64,000 bases of DNA from Pseudoleptotrichia goodfellowii (GTDB lineage Bacteria > Fusobacteriota > Fusobacteriia > Fusobacteriales > Leptotrichiaceae). Location: positions 1,364,001 through 1,428,000 of the forward strand of contig NZ_AP019822.1 of NCBI RefSeq assembly GCF_007990505.1, given 5' to 3'. Shown in pieces: positions 1 through 8,254 of this stretch. How positions within the stretch are numbered: position 1 is the first letter of the stretch; each line of letters opens with the position of its first letter. The translations under genes and the position numbers were made by a program. The notes beneath the pieces are model-generated. The model had not been told where the DNA came from. It saw only the letters and a list, made by a program, of their open reading frames with translations, and ran no database searches.

Positions 1-583
1 GTGCCTGTATAGTAACATCAAGTGCCGTTGTAGGCTCATCAGCTATTATAATTTCAGGTTTACATGAAAGTGCAATGGCAGTCATAACACGTTGTCGCAT
101 TCCTCCCGACAATTCATGAGGAAACTGTCTTGCAACTCTTTCAGGCTTTGGAATACCTACCTGCACAAGTAATTCCTGTACTCTTTTCTTTCTTTCGTCT
201 TTATTCAGTTTAGTATGATAAATTAAGCCTTCTTCTATCTGTTCTTCCACTCTCATCAAAGGATTTAAAGCCGACAAAGGATCCTGAAATATCATTCCTA
301 TCTCATTTCCCCTTACATCGTTATATTCGTTTTCAGTCAATTTCAGGAGATTTCTTCCTTTATAAAGAATTTCCCCTTCCGATTTTGTATTTATCGGATT
401 GTGAAGTCCTATAATCGACGTTGCCAGTGTACTTTTTCCGCAGCCTGACTCTCCGACTATTGCCAATATCTCATTTTTCTGCAAATCGAGAGTAACATTA
501 TCAACTGCCGGATAATACTCATCCTTAATACGAAAACTCGTGTATAAGTTGTTAATTTTCAGCAATGTTTTAGTTTCTTCCAC
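1..583 (-). CDS. Oligopeptide/dipeptide ABC transporter ATP-binding protein (OppD/DppD type), 3' end cut by window
   Basis: This is the cytoplasmic ATPase of a peptide-type ABC importer, and about 194 N-terminal codons are visible. The translation shows a Walker A (GESGCGKST), a Q-loop ([12 protein letters not shown]), the signature LSGGMRQR and a Walker B running into ADEPTTALD. That order and wording are typical of the Opp/Dpp/Nik ATPase family. The start is GTG at 583, preceded by AGGAG about seven bases upstream; no ATG competes. Members of this family usually pair with a second ATPase (OppF) and two permeases, which would lie beyond the left edge. The C-terminal part, including any oligopeptide-binding C-terminal domain, is outside the window, so the substrate cannot be judged. 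Confidence 0.9.
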   Translation of the reverse strand, partial: MEETKTLLKINNLYTSFRIKDEYYPAVDNVTLDLQKNEILAIVGESGCGKSTLATSIIGLHNPINTKSEGEILYKGRNLLKLTENEYNDVRGNEIGMIFQDPLSALNPLMRVEEQIEEGLIYHTKLNKDERKKRVQELLVQVGIPKPERVARQFPHELSGGMRQRVMTAIALSCKPEIIIADEPTTALDVTIQA

Positions 584-673
584 TATTCTTCTCCTCTTAT
601 TTAATATTCAATCATTAAAATTAATTTTCTATATGCATATTATAACATATTTTATTATTTTTCAATACTTTAT

Positions 674-737
674 TTTTCAAAAAAACACCTCTAAATACTA
701 ACTTTTTCGCAAATGTTAAATATTTTAAAGGTGTTTT
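674..737 (-). terminator. Rho-independent terminator of the fru operon
   Basis: On the minus strand the arms AAAACACCT (plus 682-690) and AGGTGTTTT (plus 729-737) pair, and the pairing extends imperfectly inward. A run of seven T follows. It lies about 150 bases beyond the fruA stop. The rest of the 584-883 interval is AT-rich and shows no gene. Confidence 0.7.
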
Positions 738-883
738 CTCAATTTTATATATTTTATATATTTTTATATATTATTTATTAATTCTTTTTCTCTGATAATC
801 ATTCGTTTTGTTGCTCCGAACGCTTCCAAACCTTATATTACAAGGATTTCTATATTAACAACTTTTTCTAAATAATATATTAT

Positions 884-2794
884 CTATGCTTTTTTTATGT
901 CTTTTTTTAATAGACCTAATAACACTGCCGATATAATACTTCCTACAGCTATTGCTACAAAATACATAATAAAATTATTACTTAATGCCATTACAAGCAC
1001 TCCCCCATGAGGAGCTCTTATTTTTATACCGAACAACATTGTCAATGCTCCTGATATTGCAGCACCTACTAGATTTGCAGGAATAACTCTTGTAGGATCT
1101 GCAGCTGCGTATGGAATAGCTCCTTCTGTAATAAACGATAATCCCATTACATAGTTTGTAAGTCCCGCTTCTCTTTCTTCTTCTGTAAATTTATTTTTGA
1201 ATAATGTCGATGCTAACGCTATCGCTAACGGAGGCACCATTCCTCCTGCCATAACCGCAGCCATTACTCCGCTTCCGCCTGTTGTCATAGTAGCAGCTAA
1301 TGTTCCTGTACCGAATACATAAGCAGCTTTATTTACAGGACCTCCCATATCTACAGCCATCATTCCTCCAAGTATTAGTCCTAACAGCACGGCACTTGAG
1401 CCGTTCATTGAGTTCAAATAGTTTGTCAACGCTGTATTGACTATTGAAACAATAGGATTTATTACTATTATCATTGCTAATCCTACAATTAATACTGATA
1501 ACACAGGATAAAACAGAATCATTTTCAAACCGTTCAATGATTTAGGCAATCCGCTTAGTGATTTTATCAAGAATTTAACAACTGCACCGGCAAATAATCC
1601 ACCAACTATTGCACCTAAAAATCCTGATCCTAAAGATGTAGCCAACGCACCTGCAACAAGTCCTGCGGTTAGTGCTGCCCTATCTCCCATACTGTACGCT
1701 ATATATCCTCCCAAAATAGGCACGAATAATCCGAATGCCTGACCTCCTATAGTCATAAGCATTTTAGCCAATGCCGCTTTCGATCCGAAGTCTTTCCCCG
1801 CATCGGTATTCCCCATTAATGTATCCACTAAGAATGCCAATGCTATCAGTATTCCTCCGCTTATTACAAGAGGCAACATATATGAAACTCCGCTCATCAA
1901 ATGTTTATACAATCCTGATTTTTCATTTGATTTTGAAGCACTTCCTTCTTCCGAAGCCGAAGCTGCATATTTAGGCAAATTCCCGTCCAATACTTTTTGG
2001 ATTAATCCTTTTGCATTATTGATACCTTCTTTTGCCCCTACTTTTATTAACTGTTTTCCGTCAAATCTTGCCATTTCGATATTTCTATCTATTGCCAGAA
2101 TTACCCCTTTAGCTGCTTTAATATCTTCAGCCGTCAATTCATTTTTTCTTCCGTCTGTTCCGTTTGTTTCGACTTTTATTTTAATTCCCATTTCAGTTGC
2201 CGCTTTTTTCAAAGCCTCTTCAGCCATATAAGTATGTGCAATTCCTGTAGGACAAGCTGTTGCAGCTATTATATAAGTTTCGTCATTTCCGATTGGAGCA
2301 TTTGCTGCTTCTTTTTCAGCATTTTCCGCTGCCAATTTTTCAGCTTCTTTTGCATTTATAATATCCAGAACTTCTTCAGGTGTTTTGGCATTATCAAGAC
2401 TTGTTTTAAACTCGTCATCAAGTAACAACTGTGTCAATCTTGCCAATGTTTCAATATGAGTATTATTTGCCCCTGCAGGTGCCGCTATCATAAAAAACAA
2501 TGTGGATTTTTCTCCATCTATTGAATCATAATCTATTCCTTTGCTGCTTCTTCCCATGGCAAGAGCAGGTTCTTTTACATACTCCGTTTTTGCGTGAGGT
2601 ATTGCGATTCCTTCTTCCAGTGCAGTAGAACTTTGTGCTTCTCTTGCATTCAACGCTCCCACATATCCTTCATAATCAGTCAAAACTCCTGTATTGTCAT
2701 GTAATTTTGCTATTTCTCTTATAACACTTTCTTTATCCTCAGATTTCAAATCCAGATTGATTCTTTCCTTTATCAGTAAATCCGATATTTTCAT
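884..2794 (-). CDS. fruA: PTS fructose-specific enzyme IIABC (FruA)
   Basis: This membrane permease takes up fructose and phosphorylates it to fructose-1-phosphate. Three domains are fused in the order IIA, IIB, IIC (636 aa). The IIA domain (about 1-150) has its phosphorylatable His67 in GIAIPHAKTEY. The IIB domain (about 172-270) has Cys181 in ATACPTGIAHTYMAEE. The IIC domain (about 295-636) is a run of hydrophobic segments. A linker rich in Ala, Glu and Lys separates IIA and IIB. A TTG 24 bases upstream would extend the ORF into fruK, but ATG at 2794 gives the usual MKISDLL beginning and has an AGGAAGG SD within the fruK end. It is the last gene of fruR-fruK-fruA, four bases after fruK. Confidence 0.95.
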   Translation of the reverse strand: MKISDLLIKERINLDLKSEDKESVIREIAKLHDNTGVLTDYEGYVGALNAREAQSSTALEEGIAIPHAKTEYVKEPALAMGRSSKGIDYDSIDGEKSTLFFMIAAPAGANNTHIETLARLTQLLLDDEFKTSLDNAKTPEEVLDIINAKEAEKLAAENAEKEAANAPIGNDETYIIAATACPTGIAHTYMAEEALKKAATEMGIKIKVETNGTDGRKNELTAEDIKAAKGVILAIDRNIEMARFDGKQLIKVGAKEGINNAKGLIQKVLDGNLPKYAASASEEGSASKSNEKSGLYKHLMSGVSYMLPLVISGGILIALAFLVDTLMGNTDAGKDFGSKAALAKMLMTIGGQAFGLFVPILGGYIAYSMGDRAALTAGLVAGALATSLGSGFLGAIVGGLFAGAVVKFLIKSLSGLPKSLNGLKMILFYPVLSVLIVGLAMIIVINPIVSIVNTALTNYLNSMNGSSAVLLGLILGGMMAVDMGGPVNKAAYVFGTGTLAATMTTGGSGVMAAVMAGGMVPPLAIALASTLFKNKFTEEEREAGLTNYVMGLSFITEGAIPYAAADPTRVIPANLVGAAISGALTMLFGIKIRAPHGGVLVMALSNNFIMYFVAIAVGSIISAVLLGLLKKDIKKA

Positions 2795-2798
2795 AAGT

Positions 2799-3716
2799 TT
2801 ATACACCTTCCTTAACAATATTTATTTCTTCATATAATTTATTGACAAAATCTTTTTCAGCGAGTCCATACGAATATGCAGTAGCACTTCCTGCCGCAAC
2901 TGCAAGTCTGAAAGAATCTTCTGTCGACATTCCTTTTACATATCCTGCTATAAATCCTGCCACCATTGAATCTCCTGCCCCTATGGAATTTATCAGTTCT
3001 CCTTTCGGAACTGATGCCTCCAATACAAAGTCCTTATTTACTAGCAATGCCCCATCACCGCCACGTGAAATAATTACATTTTTTACTCCTCTTTCCAAGA
3101 AAAACGAACATTTTTTTACAATTTCCTGTTTTGTTTCCAATTTTTCATCAAACATATCTCTTAATTCATGAATATTAGGTTTAATGAAAAAGTTATTATG
3201 TATATTATTCTGTAATAAATTACCTCTTGTATCAAGTACAATTTCCACATCTGTCTTTATTTTTTCAGAAAGTTCCTTATATACTGTTTTACTTACACTT
3301 TCGGGTATACTTCCTGATAAAACAAGTATATCTCCGTCTTTTAAATGAGAAACTTTTTCCATCAGCAATTTTAACTTTTCTTCGGAAATAACCGGAGAAA
3401 CTCCTGTTATCTCGGTTTCTTTGTCATTACCGTTTACTTTGACATTAATTCTTGTATTCCCGTCCAGTTCTACAAATTCGGATTTTATCCCGTCTTTTTT
3501 CAAATCTTCGATTATAAAATTTCCTGTAAATCCGGCTGTATAACCGATTGCAACAGATTCCACATCAAGATTTTTAAGAACTTTAGATACATTTATTCCT
3601 TTTCCTCCTGCTCTGTAATTAACTTTATCAGCAAGATTAAGATGTTCCGTTTTCAAATCTTCCTTGATATACATGTCGTAATCTAGAGCCGGATTCAAAG
3701 TTAATGTATAAATCAT
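2799..3716 (-). CDS. fruK: 1-phosphofructokinase
   Basis: This PfkB/ribokinase-family kinase converts fructose-1-phosphate to fructose-1,6-bisphosphate, the step after FruA uptake. The 305 aa length is standard. The N-terminal sugar-binding signature GGKGINVSKVLKNL is near residues 38-51, and the C-terminal anion-hole/catalytic signature GAGDSMVAGFIAGY is near 245-258 with its catalytic Asp. The start ATG at 3716 follows GAGGAGG. It lies 78 bases after fruR and four before fruA, so the three genes are probably one transcript. 1-Phosphofructokinase and tagatose-6-phosphate kinase are close relatives; the neighbours decide for FruK. Confidence 0.95.
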   Translation of the reverse strand: MIYTLTLNPALDYDMYIKEDLKTEHLNLADKVNYRAGGKGINVSKVLKNLDVESVAIGYTAGFTGNFIIEDLKKDGIKSEFVELDGNTRINVKVNGNDKETEITGVSPVISEEKLKLLMEKVSHLKDGDILVLSGSIPESVSKTVYKELSEKIKTDVEIVLDTRGNLLQNNIHNNFFIKPNIHELRDMFDEKLETKQEIVKKCSFFLERGVKNVIISRGGDGALLVNKDFVLEASVPKGELINSIGAGDSMVAGFIAGYVKGMSTEDSFRLAVAAGSATAYSYGLAEKDFVNKLYEEINIVKEGV

Positions 3717-3794
3717 TTTGACCTCCTCTTCATTTATTAATATTTCTAATATTTTCAGAAATTATCAATCGATTTTCTCTTCAAAATCTGAATA

Positions 3795-4529
3795 TTAATA
3801 AAAATATTTTTTATATCTATTATTTTCTTTAATAGCCTGTTTAGTTGTCACTATTTTACATTCTTCCAGTTCGGCAAATTTCACATTGGACATTTTGTCA
3901 AACTTTTCTTTATCCGCTAAAATATATTTTTCTTCGGATAATTCCAACACTTTCTTTTTTATCATTGCCTCATTTATTTCAGGAGTGGTAAATCCGTTTT
4001 CAAGATTTATACCGTTCACGCCTAAAAAACATTTATCAAATCTGTATTTTTCAAGCGACAGAATAGCTTCCAATCCTATTACGGCTTTTGTTGATTCTTT
4101 TATTTCTCCGCCAAGTATGATTGTTTTTATTTTGTATTTAAGCAATTCTTCTATGTGCATAGTTCCGTTTGTTACAACCGTAATATTTTTACCTCTTAAT
4201 TTTTCAATGAGATAAAAAGCTGTCGTTCCTGCATCAAGAAAAATAAAATCTTTATCTTTTAAAGTTTTCGAGATTCTTTCGGCAATTTCTTTTTTAGCCT
4301 CGACATTTTCTCTGAATCTGTCTTTCACTTCAACATCAAAACTCAACTTTTTTTGTTGGCAGATACCTCCTTTTATTTTTAAAAGAAGTCCCTTTGAATA
4401 CATTTTTTCTATATCTCTTCTCACAGTTGATGAGGAAACTTCCATAATATCGTCCAGTTCCCTATAAGAAAGTCTGCCTTTTTTATTCAATTCCTGCATT
4501 ATCTTCTCAAATCTATCTATTTCCAGCAT
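3795..4529 (-). CDS. fruR: DeoR-family transcriptional repressor of the fructose operon
   Basis: This is a DeoR-type regulator (244 aa). It has an N-terminal winged helix-turn-helix (about 1-57; SYRELDDIMEVSSSTVRRDIEKM) and a C-terminal sugar-phosphate sensor domain containing FLDAGTTAFYL and LGVNGI. DeoR proteins of fru operons usually sense fructose-1-phosphate. An in-frame ATG at 4607 would add 26 residues. However, a very good promoter (-35 at 4589-4594, -10 at 4566-4571) lies inside that extension, and ATG 4529 has its own AGGAAGAG. The short form is therefore the real start. The gene probably represses its own operon through the TGA repeats at 4578-4636. Confidence 0.9.
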   Translation of the reverse strand: MLEIDRFEKIMQELNKKGRLSYRELDDIMEVSSSTVRRDIEKMYSKGLLLKIKGGICQQKKLSFDVEVKDRFRENVEAKKEIAERISKTLKDKDFIFLDAGTTAFYLIEKLRGKNITVVTNGTMHIEELLKYKIKTIILGGEIKESTKAVIGLEAILSLEKYRFDKCFLGVNGINLENGFTTPEINEAMIKKKVLELSEEKYILADKEKFDKMSNVKFAELEECKIVTTKQAIKENNRYKKYFY

Positions 4530-4565
4530 ATTTTCTCTTCCTGTCATTTTTATTTTTGTACCCAT

Positions 4566-4594
4566 ATAATATACTTTATTTTTTTCAAAGTCAA
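4566..4594 (-). promoter_or_regulatory. Promoter of fruR-fruK-fruA
   Basis: On the minus strand TTGACT (4589-4594) and TATTAT (4566-4571) are separated by exactly 17 bases. Transcription would begin near 4559, giving about 30 bases of leader before the fruR ATG at 4529. Confidence 0.75.
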
Positions 4595-4636
4595 TCATTT
4601 TTTTCATTTTTTGTCATTTTTTTTTATTTTTTTTCA
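4578..4636 (-). promoter_or_regulatory. Putative DeoR/FruR operator: TGA direct repeats phased by about one helical turn
   Basis: On the minus strand, TGA followed by an A-rich stretch recurs with first bases at about 4636, 4616, 4606, 4597 and 4587. The steps are 20, 10, 9 and 10 bases, and the array covers the -35 box. DeoR-family repressors often bind direct repeats. That FruR binds here is inference. Confidence 0.45.
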
Positions 4637-4732
4637 CAACACAAAGGAATAATTTGTTAAAATTCTATATATTTTCTAATTAAGAAGGAATATAATTCAT
4701 TTTAAATTAATTATGACAAGGAGATAATACTT

Positions 4733-5836
4733 ATGAAATTGAGAAAAACTTTGGCTTTGACATTTTTGTTGACTGCTCTCGGCATTCATGCTGAAACCGC
4801 AAATCCTAAACCGAATGTCGAAGTTACAACAAAAAGTACAACATCAGGAGATGTGTACAGAATACAGGATGCCTTTTCAAATGTTTATGAGAGAACAAAA
4901 GACTCTGTAGTAAATATAAGAACGAAAAAAACTATTATAGTAAATACTTATAATCCTTTGGAAGAGCTTTTATTCGGTACGTCAGGACGTAGACAAATCA
5001 AGAAAGAATCAGGAAGTTTGGGTTCGGGATTTATAGTTTCAAATGACGGATATGTAATGACCAATAATCACGTTATTGACGGAGCAAACGAGATATTTGT
5101 AAAACTTTCTGACGGAAATGAGTATTCGGCAAAATTTATAGGCGGCTCACCTGAAATAGATATTGCAATATTGAAAATCAATTCAAACAAAAAATTTGTT
5201 CCGCTAAAATTTGAAAATTCCGACAATATTAAAATAGGACATTGGGCAATAGCTTTCGGAAATCCTCTCGGACTTAACAGTTCAATGACCGTGGGTGTAA
5301 TCGGGGCTTTAGGAAGAAGTTCTCTCGGAATTGAACAGGTGGAAAACTTTATTCAAACTGATGCTGCTATAAATCAAGGGAACAGCGGAGGTCCTCTTTT
5401 GGACATTAACGGAAATGTTATCGGAGTTAATACTGCTATTTTCTCTACAACGGGTGGAAGTATAGGGATCAGTTTTGCTATCCCGTCAAATTTGGCTCAA
5501 AATGTTAAAGACTCTATTATAAAAACAGGAAAATTTGAACGTCCTTATTTGGGAATATCCATAGCCGACTTATCGTCTATCCCGGCTAATCAGCAAAAAC
5601 CGCCATATTCTTACGGTGTTTACGTAAATAAAGTATTTCCTAATTCGCCTGCGGCAAAATACGGTATTCGTGATAAAGATGTAATTCTGGAACTTAATAA
5701 CAGAAGAATCTCATCTGCAAGTTCTTTTATAGGAGAATTGGCTGCTAAAAAGATAGGCGATACAGTTAATTTAAAAGTTTATTCCGACGGAAAAGAAAAA
5801 AATGTAAATATAGTTTTGGAGAAATATAATAATTAA
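4733..5836 (+). CDS. HtrA/DegP-like periplasmic serine protease with one PDZ domain
   Basis: This trypsin-fold protease degrades or refolds damaged envelope proteins. It has an N-terminal signal peptide (about 1-20, cleavage near IHA/ET). The catalytic triad is complete: His113 in TNNHVIDG, Asp143 in EIDIAILKI and Ser218 in QGNSGGPL. A single PDZ domain (about 270-360) follows, as in DegS or HtrA1 layouts; DegP has two. At 367 aa it is complete. The start ATG is preceded by AAGGAG. It is divergent from the fruR operon, and a possible -10 (TATAAT at 4691-4696) lies upstream with a poor -35. Confidence 0.93.
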   Translation: MKLRKTLALTFLLTALGIHAETANPKPNVEVTTKSTTSGDVYRIQDAFSNVYERTKDSVVNIRTKKTIIVNTYNPLEELLFGTSGRRQIKKESGSLGSGFIVSNDGYVMTNNHVIDGANEIFVKLSDGNEYSAKFIGGSPEIDIAILKINSNKKFVPLKFENSDNIKIGHWAIAFGNPLGLNSSMTVGVIGALGRSSLGIEQVENFIQTDAAINQGNSGGPLLDINGNVIGVNTAIFSTTGGSIGISFAIPSNLAQNVKDSIIKTGKFERPYLGISIADLSSIPANQQKPPYSYGVYVNKVFPNSPAAKYGIRDKDVILELNNRRISSASSFIGELAAKKIGDTVNLKVYSDGKEKNVNIVLEKYNN

Positions 5837-5871
5837 ATTTCAGTTTTATAAGCTGATTTTAAAATATTTTC

Positions 5872-5900
5872 TTGATATTATTTATAATCTTTGATATAAT
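5872..5900 (+). promoter_or_regulatory. Strong promoter of the small RNA at 5907-5983
   Basis: TTGATA (5872-5877) and TATAAT (5895-5900) are separated by 17 bases. The start would fall near 5907, immediately before two hairpins. Confidence 0.75.
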
Positions 5901-5906
5901 TATTTC

Positions 5907-5983
5907 ATAGTGGAATGCATGATTGATTGCCTGAGGGCTTCATGCTAACCCGATATTGCAGGACGATATCGGGTCAATTTTTT
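5907..5983 (+). ncRNA. Small two-hairpin RNA with own promoter and terminator; resembles the abiF-associated RNA
   Basis: Hairpin 1 pairs GCATGA (5917-5922) with TCATGC (5940-5945) and contains an inner GCC/GGC stem with a TGAG loop. Hairpin 2 pairs ACCCGATAT (5948-5956) with ATATCGGGT (5966-5974), and six T follow (5978-5983), so it also works as an intrinsic terminator. The transcript would be about 77 nt. The next thing downstream is a stump of an Abi_2/AbiF protein. A structured RNA motif upstream of abiF genes is known (Rfam abiF RNA), and such RNAs have been proposed as antitoxins. Identity with that motif is inferred from position and shape, not from a covariance search. Confidence 0.6.
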
Positions 5984-6337
5984 ATTAACAGTTTCAGAAA
6001 TGTATGTGCCCATAATGAAAGGCTTTACGAACATCGCCATACAAGAGGAATTAAAATTAAAAGTACAATTCTTCACAATTTGCATAATTTAGAATTCAAA
6101 TACAGTTTATTTGACTTAATTCTAATATTAGTCAGTTTTATGACAAATTTTGAATATTCTCTTTTATTCAAAGATTTAATTGTTTCTCCGTTAGCTCTTT
6201 TATATTCAAATATAGGAGAAAAAAGATTTATAAAAATTCTTAATATGATGAATTTCCCGAAAAATTGGCAGGAAATTTTAACTATAGAAGATTCTTTTAA
6301 TAAATATATCGATCTTTATGAAAAAGAAAAAATATGA
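5984..6337 (+). pseudogene. C-terminal remnant of an AbiF/AbiD (Abi_2) family abortive-infection protein
   Basis: The frame ending at 6337 contains RNVCAHNERLYE, the hallmark R-N-x-C-A-H-x-x-R-L-Y of Abi_2 proteins, followed by the helical C-terminal part of the family. Intact members are about 300 aa, but only about 115 residues remain. The open frame runs back through the small-RNA terminator hairpin into an ATG at 5927 that has no SD and encodes nothing family-like. The 5' part of the gene therefore seems deleted, bringing the RNA directly against the stump. In Abi_2 proteins the conserved RxxxxH resembles a HEPN RNase motif, so this is likely a dead RNA-cleaving toxin. Its stop lies inside the bidirectional terminator at 6331-6359. 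Confidence 0.75.
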
Positions 6338-6359
6338 GGCTTTTGAATTACCTCATATT
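6331..6359. terminator. Bidirectional terminator between the Abi remnant and the cyclophilin gene
   Basis: AATATGAGG (6331-6339) pairs with CCTCATATT (6351-6359). T-rich flanks lie on both sides, so it can serve both convergent genes. Confidence 0.75.
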
Positions 6360-6363
6360 TTTA

Positions 6364-7029
6364 TTACCTACTCTGTTTCAATATCTCTTCCCATTGTGCA
6401 ACTTCTGTTGAAAAGTAAGTTAAAAAGTCATCTACTTTTCTTCCTTTTATTTCTATATCCACTATTTTATCTTCAGGTCTTATAAGTCTTAATACACTCA
6501 TATCTTCTCTTGATTTTATTTCACCGATTATTGTGTATTTACCGTTCAGCTGACTCACAGGAGATACCGTAATAAAGAACTGGCTGCTGTTTGTATTCGG
6601 TCCTGTATTTGCCATTCCTACTTTTCCTGCACTGTCAAATGTCAACCAGTCGACTATTTCATCATTGACAAGGTAACCTGTATTCCCTGTCCCGTCACCT
6701 TTAGGATCTCCCGACTGAACTAAAACATTTCCTATAATTCTGTGAAAGGAAAGCCCATTATAAAAATTGTTTTTAGCTAAAAATACAAAATTTGCTACAT
6801 TTTGAGGAGCAGCTTCAGGATAAAGAAACAACGAAATATTTCCTTTATTAGTTTTAATAACTGCTTCCAATTCAAATTTTTTCATCTGTTTTTTAAATTT
6901 ACTGTCTTCTTTCTTTTCCTGTCTTTCGAGTTTTCTTTCTTCTCTTGTCTTTTTTATCTTTACTGTTTTGGCATTACCTAAATTAAAAAACATCATCATT
7001 AAAATTCCGAGTAGTAATATTCTTTTCAT
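6364..7029 (-). CDS. Cyclophilin-type peptidyl-prolyl cis-trans isomerase, exported
   Basis: This protein catalyses proline cis-trans isomerisation, probably in the periplasm. A signal peptide (about 1-20, MKRILLLG...LGNAK) is followed by a short Lys/Glu/Arg-rich linker (about 24-50). The cyclophilin domain covers about 55-215: NFVFLAKNNFYNGLSFHRII, QSGDPKGDGTGNTGY, and SQFFITV with the conserved Gln-Phe-Phe. The length, 221 aa, suits a single-domain exported cyclophilin. There is no lipobox cysteine. It is convergent with the Abi remnant and 24 bases downstream of the following small gene, so the two may be co-transcribed. Confidence 0.92.
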   Translation of the reverse strand: MKRILLLGILMMMFFNLGNAKTVKIKKTREERKLERQEKKEDSKFKKQMKKFELEAVIKTNKGNISLFLYPEAAPQNVANFVFLAKNNFYNGLSFHRIIGNVLVQSGDPKGDGTGNTGYLVNDEIVDWLTFDSAGKVGMANTGPNTNSSQFFITVSPVSQLNGKYTIIGEIKSREDMSVLRLIRPEDKIVDIEIKGRKVDDFLTYFSTEVAQWEEILKQSR

Positions 7030-7053
7030 TTTATCAAACCTTTCTTTAAAAAT

Positions 7054-7401
7054 TTAGTTTTTAATTCTTTTAATTACGTCTTCAATATTTATTTTATTAT
7101 TATAATCAAACTCAAAAATATTAAAATCAAAAATTTCTATTTCCAAATCCATTTTCAGTATTTCTCTTTCGGTTACGAAATTATCATAAATTACAAGCAC
7201 CGATGCAGGATTATCATAAGCATCACGGACATCCACAATGTTAATAAGTCTTCCGTCAGCTATATTAAGTGTATTTCTTATTATTTCATAGACCTTCTTT
7301 TTATTTTTGATTTCTTTGGATAAATCAACAGCTATTGAAGGTAACTTTATACCGAATAAAATTTCAGGTTCTTCCCGTTTCTTAAACTTTATTATTGCCA
7401 T
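7054..7401 (-). CDS. Conserved-looking small protein of unknown function (115 aa)
   Basis: I do not recognise a family. The product is soluble, with no signal peptide or membrane segment, and has alternating Lys/Glu and Ile/Val stretches. A central segment reads SVLVIYDNFVTEREILKMDLEIEIFDFNIFEF, suggesting a mixed alpha/beta fold. A GTG at 7419 would add six residues, but those bases are the SD itself (AAAGGAAAAGG) for ATG 7401, so the shorter start is chosen. It lies just upstream of the cyclophilin gene. Function unknown. Confidence 0.7.
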   Translation of the reverse strand: MAIIKFKKREEPEILFGIKLPSIAVDLSKEIKNKKKVYEIIRNTLNIADGRLINIVDVRDAYDNPASVLVIYDNFVTEREILKMDLEIEIFDFNIFEFDYNNKINIEDVIKRIKN

Positions 7402-7476
7402 ACCTTTTCCTTTAAACACTTATTTTAAAAATTATATCATATATAAATAATTTTTTCAATTTTATAAAATTTTAAT

Positions 7477-8250
7477 TTAATTACTTGACTGATATTTTTT
7501 TATCCCTGCATACCACATTTTATAAACAGCTGTTGTAAAAACAATCAGAAAAAGTATATACCAAAGCATACTCATTATATTTACTTTTCCTCTTAATATA
7601 TCCACAGGCAGATTTATCGAAGTCAATATCGGGATTATCCATATCATTAGAAATCTTATTATTTTGGGATAAATAGAAGCAGGCCTTGAAGAAAAATCAG
7701 TTAATATTTCCGGCACCCATGTCAGTTCATTTGCTCTTTCTTTCCAAAAAGCTACTGTTACAGTAAGATGATTAAACAAAAATATGAACCATACTCCCAT
7801 TATTACAGATACAATATACATAAGTATCTGCAGTCCGCCAACTTTTTCTTTGTATATTATATAACTTTGTACTCCTATCCCTGCAAGAATATTTATAAGG
7901 CTTGGAAAATCTATCCTGTAAAGAGAATAATACCAGAATGAATTTATCGGACGTAAAAATATATAATCCAGTTTACCTTCCAAAATTTCTTCATCTAATG
8001 TAGAATCTCCCCATACAAAGAAAAAATTATAACCGTACATTATGATTGTTGCTGTCGTAATCAGGCTAAAATAATCCCATTTCGTCCAACCCATTATATT
8101 ATCTGTATATTTAAAATATACAAATCCTGAAAAAAGCTCAAACAGATAAAATATCAACCCGAATACAACTATAAGCAAAGAAGTTGTTCTGTAAATAAGC
8201 ATTTGCTGAATACTGTTACTTATCATTATTTTATAAACTTTCATATTCAT
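7477..8250 (-). CDS. ABC-2 type exporter permease (COG3694/DUF990-like)
   Basis: This is an inner-membrane permease (257 aa) with about six hydrophobic segments. It is the third gene of an ATPase-permease-permease set whose wording matches the COG4586/COG4587/COG3694 group of uncharacterised ABC-2 exporters. In that group the two permeases are short and homologous. Internal signposts include LDYIFLRPINSFWYYSLYRIDFPSL and FNHLTVTVAFWKERANEL. The longest frame starts at 8325 inside the upstream gene. ATG 8250 lies four bases past that gene's stop, has GGGGG nearby, and begins MNMKVYKIMI, which fits the family. The exported substrate is unknown. Confidence 0.85.
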   Translation of the reverse strand: MNMKVYKIMISNSIQQMLIYRTTSLLIVVFGLIFYLFELFSGFVYFKYTDNIMGWTKWDYFSLITTATIIMYGYNFFFVWGDSTLDEEILEGKLDYIFLRPINSFWYYSLYRIDFPSLINILAGIGVQSYIIYKEKVGGLQILMYIVSVIMGVWFIFLFNHLTVTVAFWKERANELTWVPEILTDFSSRPASIYPKIIRFLMIWIIPILTSINLPVDILRGKVNIMSMLWYILFLIVFTTAVYKMWYAGIKKYQSSN

Positions 8251-8254
8251 TCTT

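Noticed and set aside
5927-6337. An intact 136-aa protein starting at the ATG at 5927
   Set aside because: The start lies inside the first small-RNA hairpin, has no SD, and the first 20 residues encode the RNA hairpins. Only the C-terminal part resembles Abi_2.
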